Of a stretch of DNA of 64,000 bases, positions 8,481 to 16,468 are shown piece after piece. Below the pieces are notes generated by a model, which did no database searches, had not been told where the DNA came from, and saw nothing but the letters and a program-made list of their open reading frames with translations. Numbering within the stretch: the stretch's first letter is position 1; the number at the start of each line of letters is the position of its first letter. A program made the translations under genes and the position numbers. This DNA is from a virus, in IMG/VR virus record IMGVR_UViG_3300009175_000943, positions 1-64,000 of that record; one strand, written 5' to 3'.

Positions 8481-10541
8481 ATGCCACCTGTCATTAAAAT
8501 TGATGATCAAAACAACTGTATTGCGTGCAAAGATTTTCCAAAGTATGCAAAGTTCCCATTTGCCACTTTTAATCCGGTACAAAGCCGAGTGGTGGAAATT
8601 CATGATAAGGATGCCAACCTTGTAATTGCGGCTGCTACAAGTGCTGGAAAAACCGTTTGTGCAGAGATGTTAATGGCTCATGAAGCAAGGGTTCGTGGCG
8701 GTAAAGCTATGTATCTGGCTCCTCTTAAAGCCCTAGCAAAAGAAAAGATTGATGATTGGACTACAGCCGAAGGTGAGAAGAAACATCATTTCTCAGATCT
8801 AAAGTTGAGCATCTGTACTGGCGACTATCAATTGACAGCTTCTCGCAAGAAAGAATTGGCAGAGTCCAATCTTATCTTGATGACCAGTGAAATGCTTAAT
8901 TCCCGCTGTCGCAATTTCAAGGCCGAACATAATGAATGGTTAAAAGAAGTGGGTACTTTAGTGGTTGATGAAAGCCATTTGCTTACAGTCCCCGGACGTG
9001 GTGACCATTTAGAAGTGGGATTGATGAAATTTTCCCAACTCGCACCCAATGCTCGTATTGTATTGTTGTCGGCCACTATGCCGAATGTAGATGAGATTGC
9101 CAAGTGGGTCAGTTATGATTTAACAGGCAAAGATACTTACTTGCTTGCTTCTCAATATCGTCCATGTCCTTTGGCAATTCATTACGAAAGCTATTATGAT
9201 GTTGGTCGTTATGATGAAAAGGAAGAGAGTAAAGTTAATGCTGCTTTGTCTATTTTAGAAGATCATCCCAATGATAAATTTTTAGTATTTGTTCATACTA
9301 AGCGAACTGGGGAGTTAATGAAGTCATCGCTAAAGAAGCTAGGTATCAATTGTGATTTTCACAATGCTGATTTAGAGAAAGACAAAAGACATGCTTTGGA
9401 AAAATCATTCAGAACCGATCCCGATTTTAGAATCGTTATTGCCACTAGTACCTTAGCGTGGGGATTAAATATGCCCGCTCGCAGGGTGATTATTACGGGT
9501 GTACATCGTGGATTAGATGAAGTGGAAAGTTATAATATTCAACAGATGGCGGGTAGAGCAGGACGAGTTGGTCTTGATCCACGGGGCGATGTTTATGTGC
9601 TGCTTCCTCGGTCAGAAGAAAAACGTCATAAAGTGCGATTGAGTAAGCCAGAAAATATAGTATCCAAACTTTTGGATTATGTTGGCACTGAAGAAGAGCC
9701 GCATTATAAGACGCTGGCGTTTCATTTAGTGAGTGAGATTCATCACAATAATATCAAGACCAAGGAAGATGTGTATGCATGGTACGAGAAAAGTTTTGCT
9801 CATTTTCAAGCACAGGACTTGGATGATCAAATTGTGGAAAAGACGCTAGAATTGCTTATCAAGTGTGGAGCCATTTTCAAGGAAGATGATGTATACAAAG
9901 CAACAATGACTGGTGTTATATCCAGCATGTTTTATTATTCGCCATTTGATGTTGCGGATCTCAAGAGAAATTTTGATATTTTATTCAAGAACGGTTATCA
10001 AAATAATGACATCATTGTGTCGGTTGCGTTGGGAAATGTAGATACCCTGCGACAGGGAATTGTGAGCAGGGCTGAGCGTGATGATATGGCAACCTTTGCT
10101 GCTAAAATCAGTGAAATGTTCGGAGCCAATTCTCCAAAGGAGCCCTCTGTAAAAGGGGCGTATGCTTACTTTACTTTGTTGCGTGGGATGGACCCTGGTG
10201 CAGTGTCGGGGCTGGCTAGAAATCTACAGTTTGATTTTCCTAGAGCGAATGCGGTATTGAAAGCGTTGGATGGTATGGCTTGTAAGTGGGGAGAACAAGA
10301 TTGGTTAAAACGATTAGGACTTCGCATGACTTATGGAGTACGTGAAGAATTAGTAGATCTATGTACGATTCCCAATATTGGTAAAGTGCGGGCAGAGAAG
10401 CTCTTTAAGGCTGGCATCAAGAGTTTGGACGAGGTAGGAGCTAGTGATGTTGGTTATTTGAAGGGTTTACTGAAAATGAAACAGGAAACTATCGAGGAGA
10501 TGGTAGCTTATGCAAAAATGACCTCTATGGTAGATCAATAA
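8481..10541 (+). CDS. Hel308/Ski2-like superfamily 2 DNA helicase
   Basis: A 686-residue helicase. Walker A AATSAGKT (residues 51-58), PLKALAKEK (motif Ia), DESH box at 163-166, LSATMPN (motif III), TSTLAWGLNMPA (motif V) and QQMAGRAGRVG at 354-364 (motif VI) are all intact. A helical ratchet-like region follows, and the C-terminus carries a helix-hairpin-helix (TIPNIGKVRAEKLFKAGI, near 625-645). This order matches Hel308/Ski2 helicases, which unwind forked DNA 3'-5'. The start at 8481 is preferred because GGGAGAG precedes it; a TTG at 8415 and an ATG at 8466 are alternatives. A role in replication fork repair is inferred from family and from nearby recombinase genes. Confidence 0.88.
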   Translation: MPPVIKIDDQNNCIACKDFPKYAKFPFATFNPVQSRVVEIHDKDANLVIAAATSAGKTVCAEMLMAHEARVRGGKAMYLAPLKALAKEKIDDWTTAEGEKKHHFSDLKLSICTGDYQLTASRKKELAESNLILMTSEMLNSRCRNFKAEHNEWLKEVGTLVVDESHLLTVPGRGDHLEVGLMKFSQLAPNARIVLLSATMPNVDEIAKWVSYDLTGKDTYLLASQYRPCPLAIHYESYYDVGRYDEKEESKVNAALSILEDHPNDKFLVFVHTKRTGELMKSSLKKLGINCDFHNADLEKDKRHALEKSFRTDPDFRIVIATSTLAWGLNMPARRVIITGVHRGLDEVESYNIQQMAGRAGRVGLDPRGDVYVLLPRSEEKRHKVRLSKPENIVSKLLDYVGTEEEPHYKTLAFHLVSEIHHNNIKTKEDVYAWYEKSFAHFQAQDLDDQIVEKTLELLIKCGAIFKEDDVYKATMTGVISSMFYYSPFDVADLKRNFDILFKNGYQNNDIIVSVALGNVDTLRQGIVSRAERDDMATFAAKISEMFGANSPKEPSVKGAYAYFTLLRGMDPGAVSGLARNLQFDFPRANAVLKALDGMACKWGEQDWLKRLGLRMTYGVREELVDLCTIPNIGKVRAEKLFKAGIKSLDEVGASDVGYLKGLLKMKQETIEEMVAYAKMTSMVDQ

Positions 10542-10836
10542 TCTGTTTTTCGTCTCCAAAGAATCCAACGGGATATTCAATGCGAACTTTGCCCGGTTTA
10601 TCCGTCTTTTCGCCGGTTATCGGATCTTCAACCCAGAACTTCACTTCTTGGATGTTTGGTTTGAAGGTTTCAATTTGGTTTTCTTCATTCAACGCTAGGA
10701 ATTCATTTTCGTAAAAACATGAATCATTGGCTTCAACTGGTAAGTTGTACTTTTCGCCTTCGTAGATGACAATGACTGCGCAGCGTTTTTGCTTGGCGTC
10801 GAATAGTTTACAATTTTTACAAATTGGTTGTTTCAT
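10525..10836 (-). CDS. hypothetical protein with N-terminal Cys cluster
   Basis: A 103-residue protein starting MKQPICKNCKLFDAKQKRC. Four cysteines (two in CKNC, one in KRC and one in SCFY around residue 40) form a plausible zinc or metal site. The C-terminal half is beta-rich (FWVEDPITGEKTDKPGKVRIEYP). No family recognised. It lies tail-to-tail with the helicase, overlapping its end by 17 nt, and is divergent from the MazG/cupin gene. Confidence 0.7.
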   Translation of the reverse strand: MKQPICKNCKLFDAKQKRCAVIVIYEGEKYNLPVEANDSCFYENEFLALNEENQIETFKPNIQEVKFWVEDPITGEKTDKPGKVRIEYPVGFFGDEKQIIDLP

Positions 10837-10918
10837 GTTAGTCTTGACCTTTCTTCTATCATAGCATACAATTAACGATTATCCATTCCGAATATACATT
10901 TTTATGTAGGTGAGACTT

Positions 10919-11698
10919 ATGCAACAATTTAATAAAGTTGTAGACTCTGGTAAGCGACAGGAATTTGGCACCGGTGCTGTTCGAGATACCCAGGAGGGGA
11001 AAGGTCGCTTTGATTTGCTGCCATACTATGCTATTACTCGTTTAGCACAGCATTTTGAAAACGGCAGCCAAAAGTATGGAGATGACAATTGGCGTAAAGG
11101 CATTCCATTGCGTCGATACTTAGATTCCATGATGCGACATGCATTCAAATTTATGGCCGGAATGAAAGATGAAGATCATTTGAGTGCAATTATGTGGAAC
11201 TCTGCCTGCCTTTTGGAAACACAGGAGATGATACGGATCGGGTTGTTGCCGAAGGAATTAGATAATTTGCCTGCGTCGGTTGTAAATGAGGATGCAAGTA
11301 CCGAGTTGCCAGAAAGTGATGTGCTAATTACAGATGAAGATAGTCTGTCGAGAGGAATGACATATGTTCCCAAAGGATGGGGATCAGAAACATGGATGAC
11401 AAACAACCATTTATACTGTGGTAAAATACTAAAATTCAATAAGCACAAGCAATGTTCTTGGCATTATCATGTAAGAAAAGATGAGACGTTTTTCTTACAG
11501 TCGGGAAGGTTGCGATTGACTTACGGTAATGTGGATGATATTACCCAAGCTGCAACAATTATTTTGGTGCCAGAGACGACATTCCATGTTCCGCCAGGAA
11601 TGCGACATCAGATGTTTGCTGAGGAAGATTCTATACTTTTAGAAACTTCTACTCAGCATTTGGATAGTGATTCAATTAGGGTAACGAAAGGTGATTAA
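10919..11698 (+). CDS. MazG-like (DUF5664) / cupin fusion protein
   Basis: A 259-residue two-domain protein. Residues about 15-105 match the dATP/dGTP diphosphohydrolase-like DUF5664 domain (GKGRFDLLPYYAI, QKYGDDNWRKG, RHAFKF, E/D-rich helix DEDHLSAIMWN), a MazG-type all-helical nucleotide pyrophosphatase fold. Residues about 150-245 form a cupin with the metal motif HYHVRKDE and later VPPGMRHQM, like sugar-phosphate isomerases. The fusion is unusual: one half suggests nucleotide-pool cleaning, the other small-molecule or sugar binding. The start is ATG 10919, with AGGTGAG upstream. The next gene begins immediately after its stop. Confidence 0.75.
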   Translation: MQQFNKVVDSGKRQEFGTGAVRDTQEGKGRFDLLPYYAITRLAQHFENGSQKYGDDNWRKGIPLRRYLDSMMRHAFKFMAGMKDEDHLSAIMWNSACLLETQEMIRIGLLPKELDNLPASVVNEDASTELPESDVLITDEDSLSRGMTYVPKGWGSETWMTNNHLYCGKILKFNKHKQCSWHYHVRKDETFFLQSGRLRLTYGNVDDITQAATIILVPETTFHVPPGMRHQMFAEEDSILLETSTQHLDSDSIRVTKGD

Positions 11699-12091
11699 AT
11701 GAACGAACTTAAAAAATTGATGTACAAATTTTTGTCTGAAGAGGGCGATGGATTTACTGTAGAACAAGAATCTGGCATATTGGCATTTGTCAATTTTGCC
11801 ACCAAGGAGCTAAAAAGCAAAGTAGCTCCGATTGTGCCTTTATATGTGAATGAAGGGAAATCATTTTTGGGATGTGCTAGCGGAGACGCAATCATTCACA
11901 AGGATGGGAAGTATCATGTATATGTGAATATACAGGATGGAACAGAAAGTTGTGGGAGTTATGACCGATTGGATGTGGCTCAAAAAGAGTGGATAGAAGC
12001 ACAAAAGGCATTGAACAACAATGACTTTACCGTTAAAGATACGCCAAAACCAGTGTATGTTGAACCAATGTACCAAGTAATAAGTCGATAG
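11699..12091 (+). CDS. hypothetical protein (130 aa)
   Basis: Begins directly after the previous stop codon (TAA ATG), so it is probably co-translated with the MazG/cupin gene. It is a mixed alpha/beta protein with a basic start (MNELKKLMYKFL) and a beta-rich middle (KDGKYHVYVNIQDG). No motif recognised. A metabolic partner of its neighbour is possible from the coupling only. Confidence 0.65.
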   Translation: MNELKKLMYKFLSEEGDGFTVEQESGILAFVNFATKELKSKVAPIVPLYVNEGKSFLGCASGDAIIHKDGKYHVYVNIQDGTESCGSYDRLDVAQKEWIEAQKALNNNDFTVKDTPKPVYVEPMYQVISR

Positions 12092-12099
12092 GAGAAATC

Positions 12100-12564
12100 A
12101 TGCCTTATATAAAGAAAAAATACCGCAAACAACTTAAAGATTCTATCAGAGAAATTGTTAATGATTTAGAGAGTTTTTCTGAAGACGAAATTGAGGGTGT
12201 GCTAAATTATGTGCTAACCACAATTACTAATAGGGTAATGAAACCAGAAGGCGGTTGGAGATATTATGCCATCAATAGGACTCTCGGTGTGCTTACGGCG
12301 GTTAAAGCAGAATACGAACGCCGTGTGGCTGGACCATATGAAACTGATGCTATTGATGTTAATGGCGACATTGATGTGTATCAGAAGTTCGATATGGAAA
12401 GATCCGAAACGTTAATGCGACGTTTCGGAGAACGTCGTAAGGAGTCGGAAAAGGCTATTCGTCACCTTCATGATCGAGCGGCGGAGACTGAAGAAGTTAA
12501 TAAAGTGGTCCAAAAGTGCGGTAGCGGGTGTCAATGTAAGGGAAATGTTAGTAGAGACACATAA
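12100..12564 (+). CDS. phage protein of the DUF6899-like type
   Basis: A 154-residue protein whose first 95 residues show the pattern seen in a widespread phage family of unknown function. These are a start MPYIKKKYR, a middle LNYVLTTIT, a segment around YYAINRTLGVLTAVKAE, and the hallmark YERRVAGPYE...DVNGDI. The remaining 50 residues are a charged helix and a Cys-rich tail (CGSGCQCKG) that could bind metal. AGGAGAAATC precedes the ATG. Family assignment is from memory of the pattern; biochemical role is unknown. Confidence 0.65.
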   Translation: MPYIKKKYRKQLKDSIREIVNDLESFSEDEIEGVLNYVLTTITNRVMKPEGGWRYYAINRTLGVLTAVKAEYERRVAGPYETDAIDVNGDIDVYQKFDMERSETLMRRFGERRKESEKAIRHLHDRAAETEEVNKVVQKCGSGCQCKGNVSRDT

Positions 12565-12628
12565 TTTTCGAAACTTTATTACATATCCGGGGTTTAATAC
12601 TAATATCAACCTTTTTTAGGAGAAACGT

Positions 12629-12961
12629 ATGAAATACGTATTAGCATTGATTTTGTTTGCATGTATGTCTGTTGTTGGATTTGGTGCTCCGCATCAACCC
12701 ACCAAGGCCGATCCCAAATCTAAGCCCGTTGTGGCAAAGCATAAGGATGGTCACAAGGACGTAGCCAAGAAGGACGTAGCCAAGAAGGACGTAGCCAAGA
12801 AGGACGTAGCCAAGAAGGACGTAGCCAAGAAGGATGTAGTGAAGAAGGCTGGAAAGCATCATCGCCATCATGGTTGTCAAGGCAAGGCCCATAAAGGCCA
12901 CAAGCATCACGGACACCATAGACATCACCACAAACATCATCGCAAGCATTGCATGCGTTAA
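12629..12961 (+). CDS. secreted Lys/His-rich repeat protein
   Basis: A 110-residue protein with a cleavable signal peptide (LALILFACMSVVGFGA, cleavage near residue 20). The mature part has a short linker, six tandem KDVAK-type pentapeptides (residues 44-73) and a tail dominated by His and Lys (HHRHHGC, KGHKHHGHHRHHH). The charge suggests binding to polyanions or metals outside the cytoplasm. No homologue is recognised. TTAGGAGAAACGT precedes the ATG, and a terminator lies 10 nt after the stop, so it is expressed alone or at the end of a unit. Confidence 0.75.
   Translation: MKYVLALILFACMSVVGFGAPHQPTKADPKSKPVVAKHKDGHKDVAKKDVAKKDVAKKDVAKKDVAKKDVVKKAGKHHRHHGCQGKAHKGHKHHGHHRHHHKHHRKHCMR
12758..12847 (+). 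repeat. tandem 15-bp repeat, six units
   Basis: Five perfect copies of GACGTAGCCAAGAAG and one degenerate copy (GATGTAGTGAAGAAG) in frame inside the secreted Lys/His-rich gene. They encode DVAKK units. Near-perfect DNA identity suggests recent expansion by slippage. Confidence 0.95.
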
Positions 12962-12968
12962 TGCAAGA

Positions 12969-12996
12969 AAACGCCCGGCCTATGGCCGGGCGTTTT
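12969..12996 (+). terminator. rho-independent terminator
   Basis: AACGCCCGGCC, TAT loop, GGCCGGGCGTT, then TTCGTTT. Closes the secreted repeat-protein gene. Confidence 0.92.
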
Positions 12997-13076
12997 CGTT
13001 TACATTGCGATATATTACTGACAAACGACATCATACTTATTGTAGCAGGATGTTGCTATTACGTTATGGTGGAGCG

Positions 13077-13622
13077 ATGAGATTATTACAGTTCTATTTA
13101 GAAAACACAAGTCTTTTCCCAACAACCGATAAAGAAACCCGTCACTGTTACATTTCTATGGTTTATGATAAGATTTTATCCCAATACGATAAAATCGATT
13201 TGTTAGAAATTGGAGTCGGTAAAGGGCATAGTGTTCTACTTTGGTCTAAGTTTTTTCCAAATGGAAGAATTACAGGAATAGATTCTAATGCTAGTGATTT
13301 ATTGATTCCGCAAGTGGGTAGTAACTATTCCATTGTAATAGGGGACGCTTACCAGATAGCGACTGTGGAACAATTTGGTAAATTTGATATTATCATAGAT
13401 GATGGGCCTCATTCTTTTGAAACCCAAAAATTTACATTGAATCATTACCATAAATTATTAAAATCAAACGGTAAAATTATCATAGAAGATGTTGCTTCTA
13501 TTGATGAAGCTTTGTTGCTTAAAAGCTCCTTTGCGAATTGTGATTTATACGATTTACGAAATGTAAAATCAAGGCATGACGACTTGGTAATTATTCGTCG
13601 TAAAGGAGTGCCTATGTTGTAA
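13077..13622 (+). CDS. class I SAM-dependent methyltransferase (Methyltransf_24-like)
   Basis: A 181-residue Rossmann-fold protein. The SAM-binding loop is LLEIGVGKGHS (near residue 43), followed by the acidic residue in ITGIDSNASD, FDIIIDDGPHSFETQ (motif IV with an added His), and GKIIIEDVA. This set resembles the small-molecule/sugar methyltransferases often found in glycan clusters. The start at 13077 follows GGTGGAGCG; an upstream open frame overlaps the terminator and is ignored. It lies 1.9 kb before the glycosyltransferase cluster, so glycan methylation is a reasonable but unproven role. Confidence 0.8.
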   Translation: MRLLQFYLENTSLFPTTDKETRHCYISMVYDKILSQYDKIDLLEIGVGKGHSVLLWSKFFPNGRITGIDSNASDLLIPQVGSNYSIVIGDAYQIATVEQFGKFDIIIDDGPHSFETQKFTLNHYHKLLKSNGKIIIEDVASIDEALLLKSSFANCDLYDLRNVKSRHDDLVIIRRKGVPML

Positions 13623-13636
13623 GATTGGCCAGACTA

Positions 13637-14305
13637 TCACATCTCTACATGTTGTTCATTTACTTGTTTTTTGAGCTTTTGTATTTCTTGCTCGGTAATA
13701 ACTTTGAAGTTCCATCCACGTAGTTTACAAGCCACTTCTGCTGCGGCCCATTTAGCCTTATTGACTGGAAGATTAGTTTGGTTGGCTGGTTTAATCTCCC
13801 AGACTTCTTTATTGCCATTAGTAAATGAGACTAATATGTCTGGCGTATAGTGATGTGTCTCTCCATTGAATATATAGGGGATTTTGAACGGCTCGGCGGC
13901 AAAGGCGTGGACTTCTGTTAGAATGTCCAGACAATTATACACCTGTTCTTCGTAGCCGGATCGATAATGGAACATCATGTTCATTTTAACTGAAGCGTAA
14001 TCTCCTTCTCTGTAGTTGGGCTTCTTGGTTTTACCTTTACCTTTTGAGGAGAAATCCTTCCAAATCATGGCTTTCATCATACAGCCTTTGGGCAATGATT
14101 CTTTAGGGTGGGCTACCTTAAAATGCAGTTTAACATCTCGCACTGGGGCTTTACACCTGTCTAGTGGGCAAAGAACATATTCCCGGCCCTCTTCGTGTTT
14201 TTCGGGAATGTGGGTTTTGTATTCGAAAAAATCATCGAATTGAACGCCACAAACAAAACACTGGTATTTGCGTTTGTTTTTTTCTGGCTCGAATGGGAGG
14301 CTCAT
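13637..14305 (-). CDS. TnsA-like/T4 gp4-like endonuclease with N-terminal zinc fingers
   Basis: A 222-residue protein. Residues 15-75 hold two C2H2-type fingers (YQCFVCGVQF...H..H and VLCPLDRCK...H..H). Residues about 110-210 show the TnsA/head-completion nuclease pattern: YRSGYEEQVYNCLD, PYIFNGETHHYTPDILV, then EVWEIKPANQ, where E, D and ExK are the expected metal-binding residues, and a closing WNFKVITEQEI. In T4 the related gp4 acts in head completion. The finger fusion suggests sequence- or structure-specific DNA binding. It is coupled by a 4-nt overlap to the upstream minus-strand gene with a capsid-targeting-like start. Confidence 0.7.
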   Translation of the reverse strand: MSLPFEPEKNKRKYQCFVCGVQFDDFFEYKTHIPEKHEEGREYVLCPLDRCKAPVRDVKLHFKVAHPKESLPKGCMMKAMIWKDFSSKGKGKTKKPNYREGDYASVKMNMMFHYRSGYEEQVYNCLDILTEVHAFAAEPFKIPYIFNGETHHYTPDILVSFTNGNKEVWEIKPANQTNLPVNKAKWAAAEVACKLRGWNFKVITEQEIQKLKKQVNEQHVEM

Positions 14306-14745
14306 CTTTCTCCTAGCTTGTCCATATTGGCTGCTTTGGCGGGCGACTCATCGGAATCTTTTGGTTCTTTGAGATCTTTTTTGATCTGTTTCTTGTCATC
14401 GGGAAGTTTGTCGGCCTTTGCGCAGAGGGCCTTGCAAGCTTCATCTTTATCGAGTATTTCGATGGATTTCAAATCTTTATGGGTGAAGATGTTGCGAACC
14501 TTTTCTCCTTTGAGTGCCTTGTCGAAGTTGACGGCTACAAAATTGGCTTCTTTTACCCAGCCGGATGGTAGGTCATTATCAGGATTCTTCATCCTAGCGA
14601 AGACTAATCGGCTTTCTTCTGGAGCACCGTAAATCTCTCCTGCTTTACGAAAGAAAAGAACGAAGTTGTTACCTTCGATCATATCTTTGATGCGGTCCTT
14701 TTCTACAGCCTCTTTCATGAAGAGTTTGAATGACAATGTATCCAT
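14302..14745 (-). CDS. hypothetical protein with capsid-targeting-like N-terminus
   Basis: A 147-residue protein starting MDTLSFKLFMKEAVEKD, which matches the recurring F-x-x-F/W-L/M motif described in the findings and resembles T4 internal-protein targeting peptides. The remainder is alpha/beta with a long Lys/Asp-rich C-terminal helix (ADKLPDDKKQIKKDLKEPKD). No enzyme motif is visible. It overlaps the TnsA-like gene by 4 nt and is divergent from another protein with the same kind of N-terminus 32 bp away. Confidence 0.65.
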   Translation of the reverse strand: MDTLSFKLFMKEAVEKDRIKDMIEGNNFVLFFRKAGEIYGAPEESRLVFARMKNPDNDLPSGWVKEANFVAVNFDKALKGEKVRNIFTHKDLKSIEILDKDEACKALCAKADKLPDDKKQIKKDLKEPKDSDESPAKAANMDKLGER

Positions 14746-14780
14746 GTTATTATCTAGCTTTCAGTGATATATATTTCATG

Positions 14781-15242
14781 ATGAACAATCTGTCGTTTAA
14801 GAATTTCATGGAATTGCAGGCCCCAAAACCTGCGGACTATTTCTCTCAAATACAGGACGAATTGGGTATTGATCCAGACCTATTGAAGAAAAGTCCGCAA
14901 GTTTTAAGCAATTTCACTTTGGGCGGAAACACGTATAATTTGAGTGGTTATACAGTGGTAGATATTATGCGGGATGGTGATAACAAGATTACAGCCGTAA
15001 AGGTCCAGCTAAACAATGATCCGGCAATCAAGACCAGGAAAGTGTACAAGAAGTTCGGAGATCAGTACGCCAAAATTCCAGACGATAAATCAGATACAAG
15101 GGTATACACGATACCTATTCAACAATTCAACCAAATGGTCACCCAGGGTTTGTCGGGTGCTGGTGGAGGAGGATTGCCCGGTGGTGGCCCAATGGGTGGT
15201 GCTGCGGCAGGGCCTCCGGGTGCATTGGGTGGAATGATGTAA
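14781..15242 (+). CDS. hypothetical protein with capsid-targeting-like N-terminus and Gly/Pro-rich tail
   Basis: A 153-residue protein starting MNNLSFKNFMELQAP (an ATG at 14778 would add one Met). The centre is a beta-rich domain (NFTLGGNTYNLSGYTVVDI, VKVQLNNDP). The last 35 residues are almost only Gly, Pro, Ala and Met, a disordered tail. No Shine-Dalgarno; TATATAT ends 3-6 nt before the start. Probably a virion or assembly protein, based only on the N-terminal motif. Confidence 0.7.
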   Translation: MNNLSFKNFMELQAPKPADYFSQIQDELGIDPDLLKKSPQVLSNFTLGGNTYNLSGYTVVDIMRDGDNKITAVKVQLNNDPAIKTRKVYKKFGDQYAKIPDDKSDTRVYTIPIQQFNQMVTQGLSGAGGGGLPGGGPMGGAAAGPPGALGGMM

Positions 15243-15252
15243 GGAAATAAAA

Positions 15253-15411
15253 ATGAAACACACTACATTTCAAGAGTGGCTTAAATTAAGGGAAGAGGGA
15301 ACAGGCACGAATTGCGTAGCCGTGTTTGCCAGACCCGTGTTTGGTGAACCAGTGAGACGGGAGTGGCCGCATGAACGGAAAGAGAAACGGAAAGATAAAC
15401 GCAAATCATAG
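15253..15411 (+). CDS. small basic protein with capsid-targeting-like N-terminus (52 aa)
   Basis: Starts MKHTTFQEWLKLREEG and ends in a very basic tail (HERKEKRKDKRKS). AAGGAAATAA lies just before the ATG, 10 nt after the previous stop. It resembles the 63610-63840 protein in layout: targeting-like helix, short spacer, Lys/Arg tail. A DNA-condensing internal head protein would fit this composition; that is inference. Confidence 0.6.
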   Translation: MKHTTFQEWLKLREEGTGTNCVAVFARPVFGEPVRREWPHERKEKRKDKRKS

Positions 15412-15499
15412 ACAGCCAACGATATTCCCAAAGTACGCACATAGAACGCCACACAACATTTCACATTTAGCTTTTACAAACGTTGAAAGGTACAGAGTA

Positions 15500-16468
15500 A
15501 TGAGGGTATTCATTCTAAATGCAGATTCCTATAATAGGATGGAGTCGGTAGTAATTTCACATCTATACAGTCATCTTAATGTGGTTTCTAATATAAATGA
15601 AGCCGATATTGTAATTGTGGGAGTGTCTTATTTTCATGATTATAGATTTAATGAGGCGTTGAGAGGGATTAACAAACCTTGGGTATTGGTGGATTTTGTC
15701 GAATACTGTTGGGATTGGCAGCCAGTGGATACGCATGTTTTTGGCAAAAATACAAGTGAGTTCCGAAAGAGGTGGGAAAGTAATTTTGATCAATGGATGC
15801 TGTTTGACGAATTTATTAGAAACCGTCCTCCCATTATGTATTTTAAGAGAGAGTTATTATCCAAAGATGCAAATAATCGATTGAAGCCAATAGAGTATCT
15901 TTGCCATATGGACGCTCAGCCAATTCAGAATAGGGACGAATTCGATGCTAGGTCAATAGATGTGTTTTACAATTGGGGAGAGTCAAATCCGCTTCGTCCG
16001 AGATTGCATGGTGAAATTTTTACCAAAAAGAATTACGGGATTATTTCACAATGGGATCATCTAGACACATATTTCCATCACAACGCATCTGAAAGAAAGG
16101 TGTGGGTTAGCATATTCACACCCCATTTCTCACGTGTGCATTACGGTGAAATTATCAGGGCACAAAGTAGATCTAAAATTAGTGTGAGTTTGCCGGGATG
16201 TGGTATGAAATGCTTTAGGCATAGTGAAGCCAATGTGGGGGCTATTATGGCTTTAACAGATGATAAATTGGCGTGGTCTTATCCTTTTGAGCACGGAGTA
16301 AACTGTATAGTCATTCGTAGGGATTGCATGCATGACGATTTACTAGAGGCAACACGAAGAAGTGATTTATATGAAATATATTTAAGGTCTCAAGAAACAG
16401 CAGATAAGTATCGCCCAAGAAGATATGTGGACGAATATTTTATTCCATCCATTAGGAGTGTATTATAA
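15500..16468 (+). CDS. putative glycosyltransferase-like protein, cluster gene 1
   Basis: A 322-residue protein beginning MRVFILNADSYN. It shows a Rossmann-like N-terminus (ADIVIVGVSYF) and a C-terminal half with SLPGCGMKCFRHSEANVG, the kind of segment that binds nucleotide sugars in GT-B-like enzymes, ending with a long helix before VDEYF. It resembles the minus-strand gene at 19478-20419 in overall plan. The start at 15500 follows GAAAGGTAC; the 43 codons upstream overlap the preceding small gene. Sugar donor and acceptor are unknown. Its stop overlaps the next start by 1 nt. Confidence 0.55.
   Translation: MRVFILNADSYNRMESVVISHLYSHLNVVSNINEADIVIVGVSYFHDYRFNEALRGINKPWVLVDFVEYCWDWQPVDTHVFGKNTSEFRKRWESNFDQWMLFDEFIRNRPPIMYFKRELLSKDANNRLKPIEYLCHMDAQPIQNRDEFDARSIDVFYNWGESNPLRPRLHGEIFTKKNYGIISQWDHLDTYFHHNASERKVWVSIFTPHFSRVHYGEIIRAQSRSKISVSLPGCGMKCFRHSEANVGAIMALTDDKLAWSYPFEHGVNCIVIRRDCMHDDLLEATRRSDLYEIYLRSQETADKYRPRRYVDEYFIPSIRSVL

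Noticed and set aside
12758-12847. Tandem repeats considered as a CRISPR array
   Set aside because: The units are contiguous, without spacers, and in frame within a protein. The 43490-43615 repeats were rejected for the same reason.
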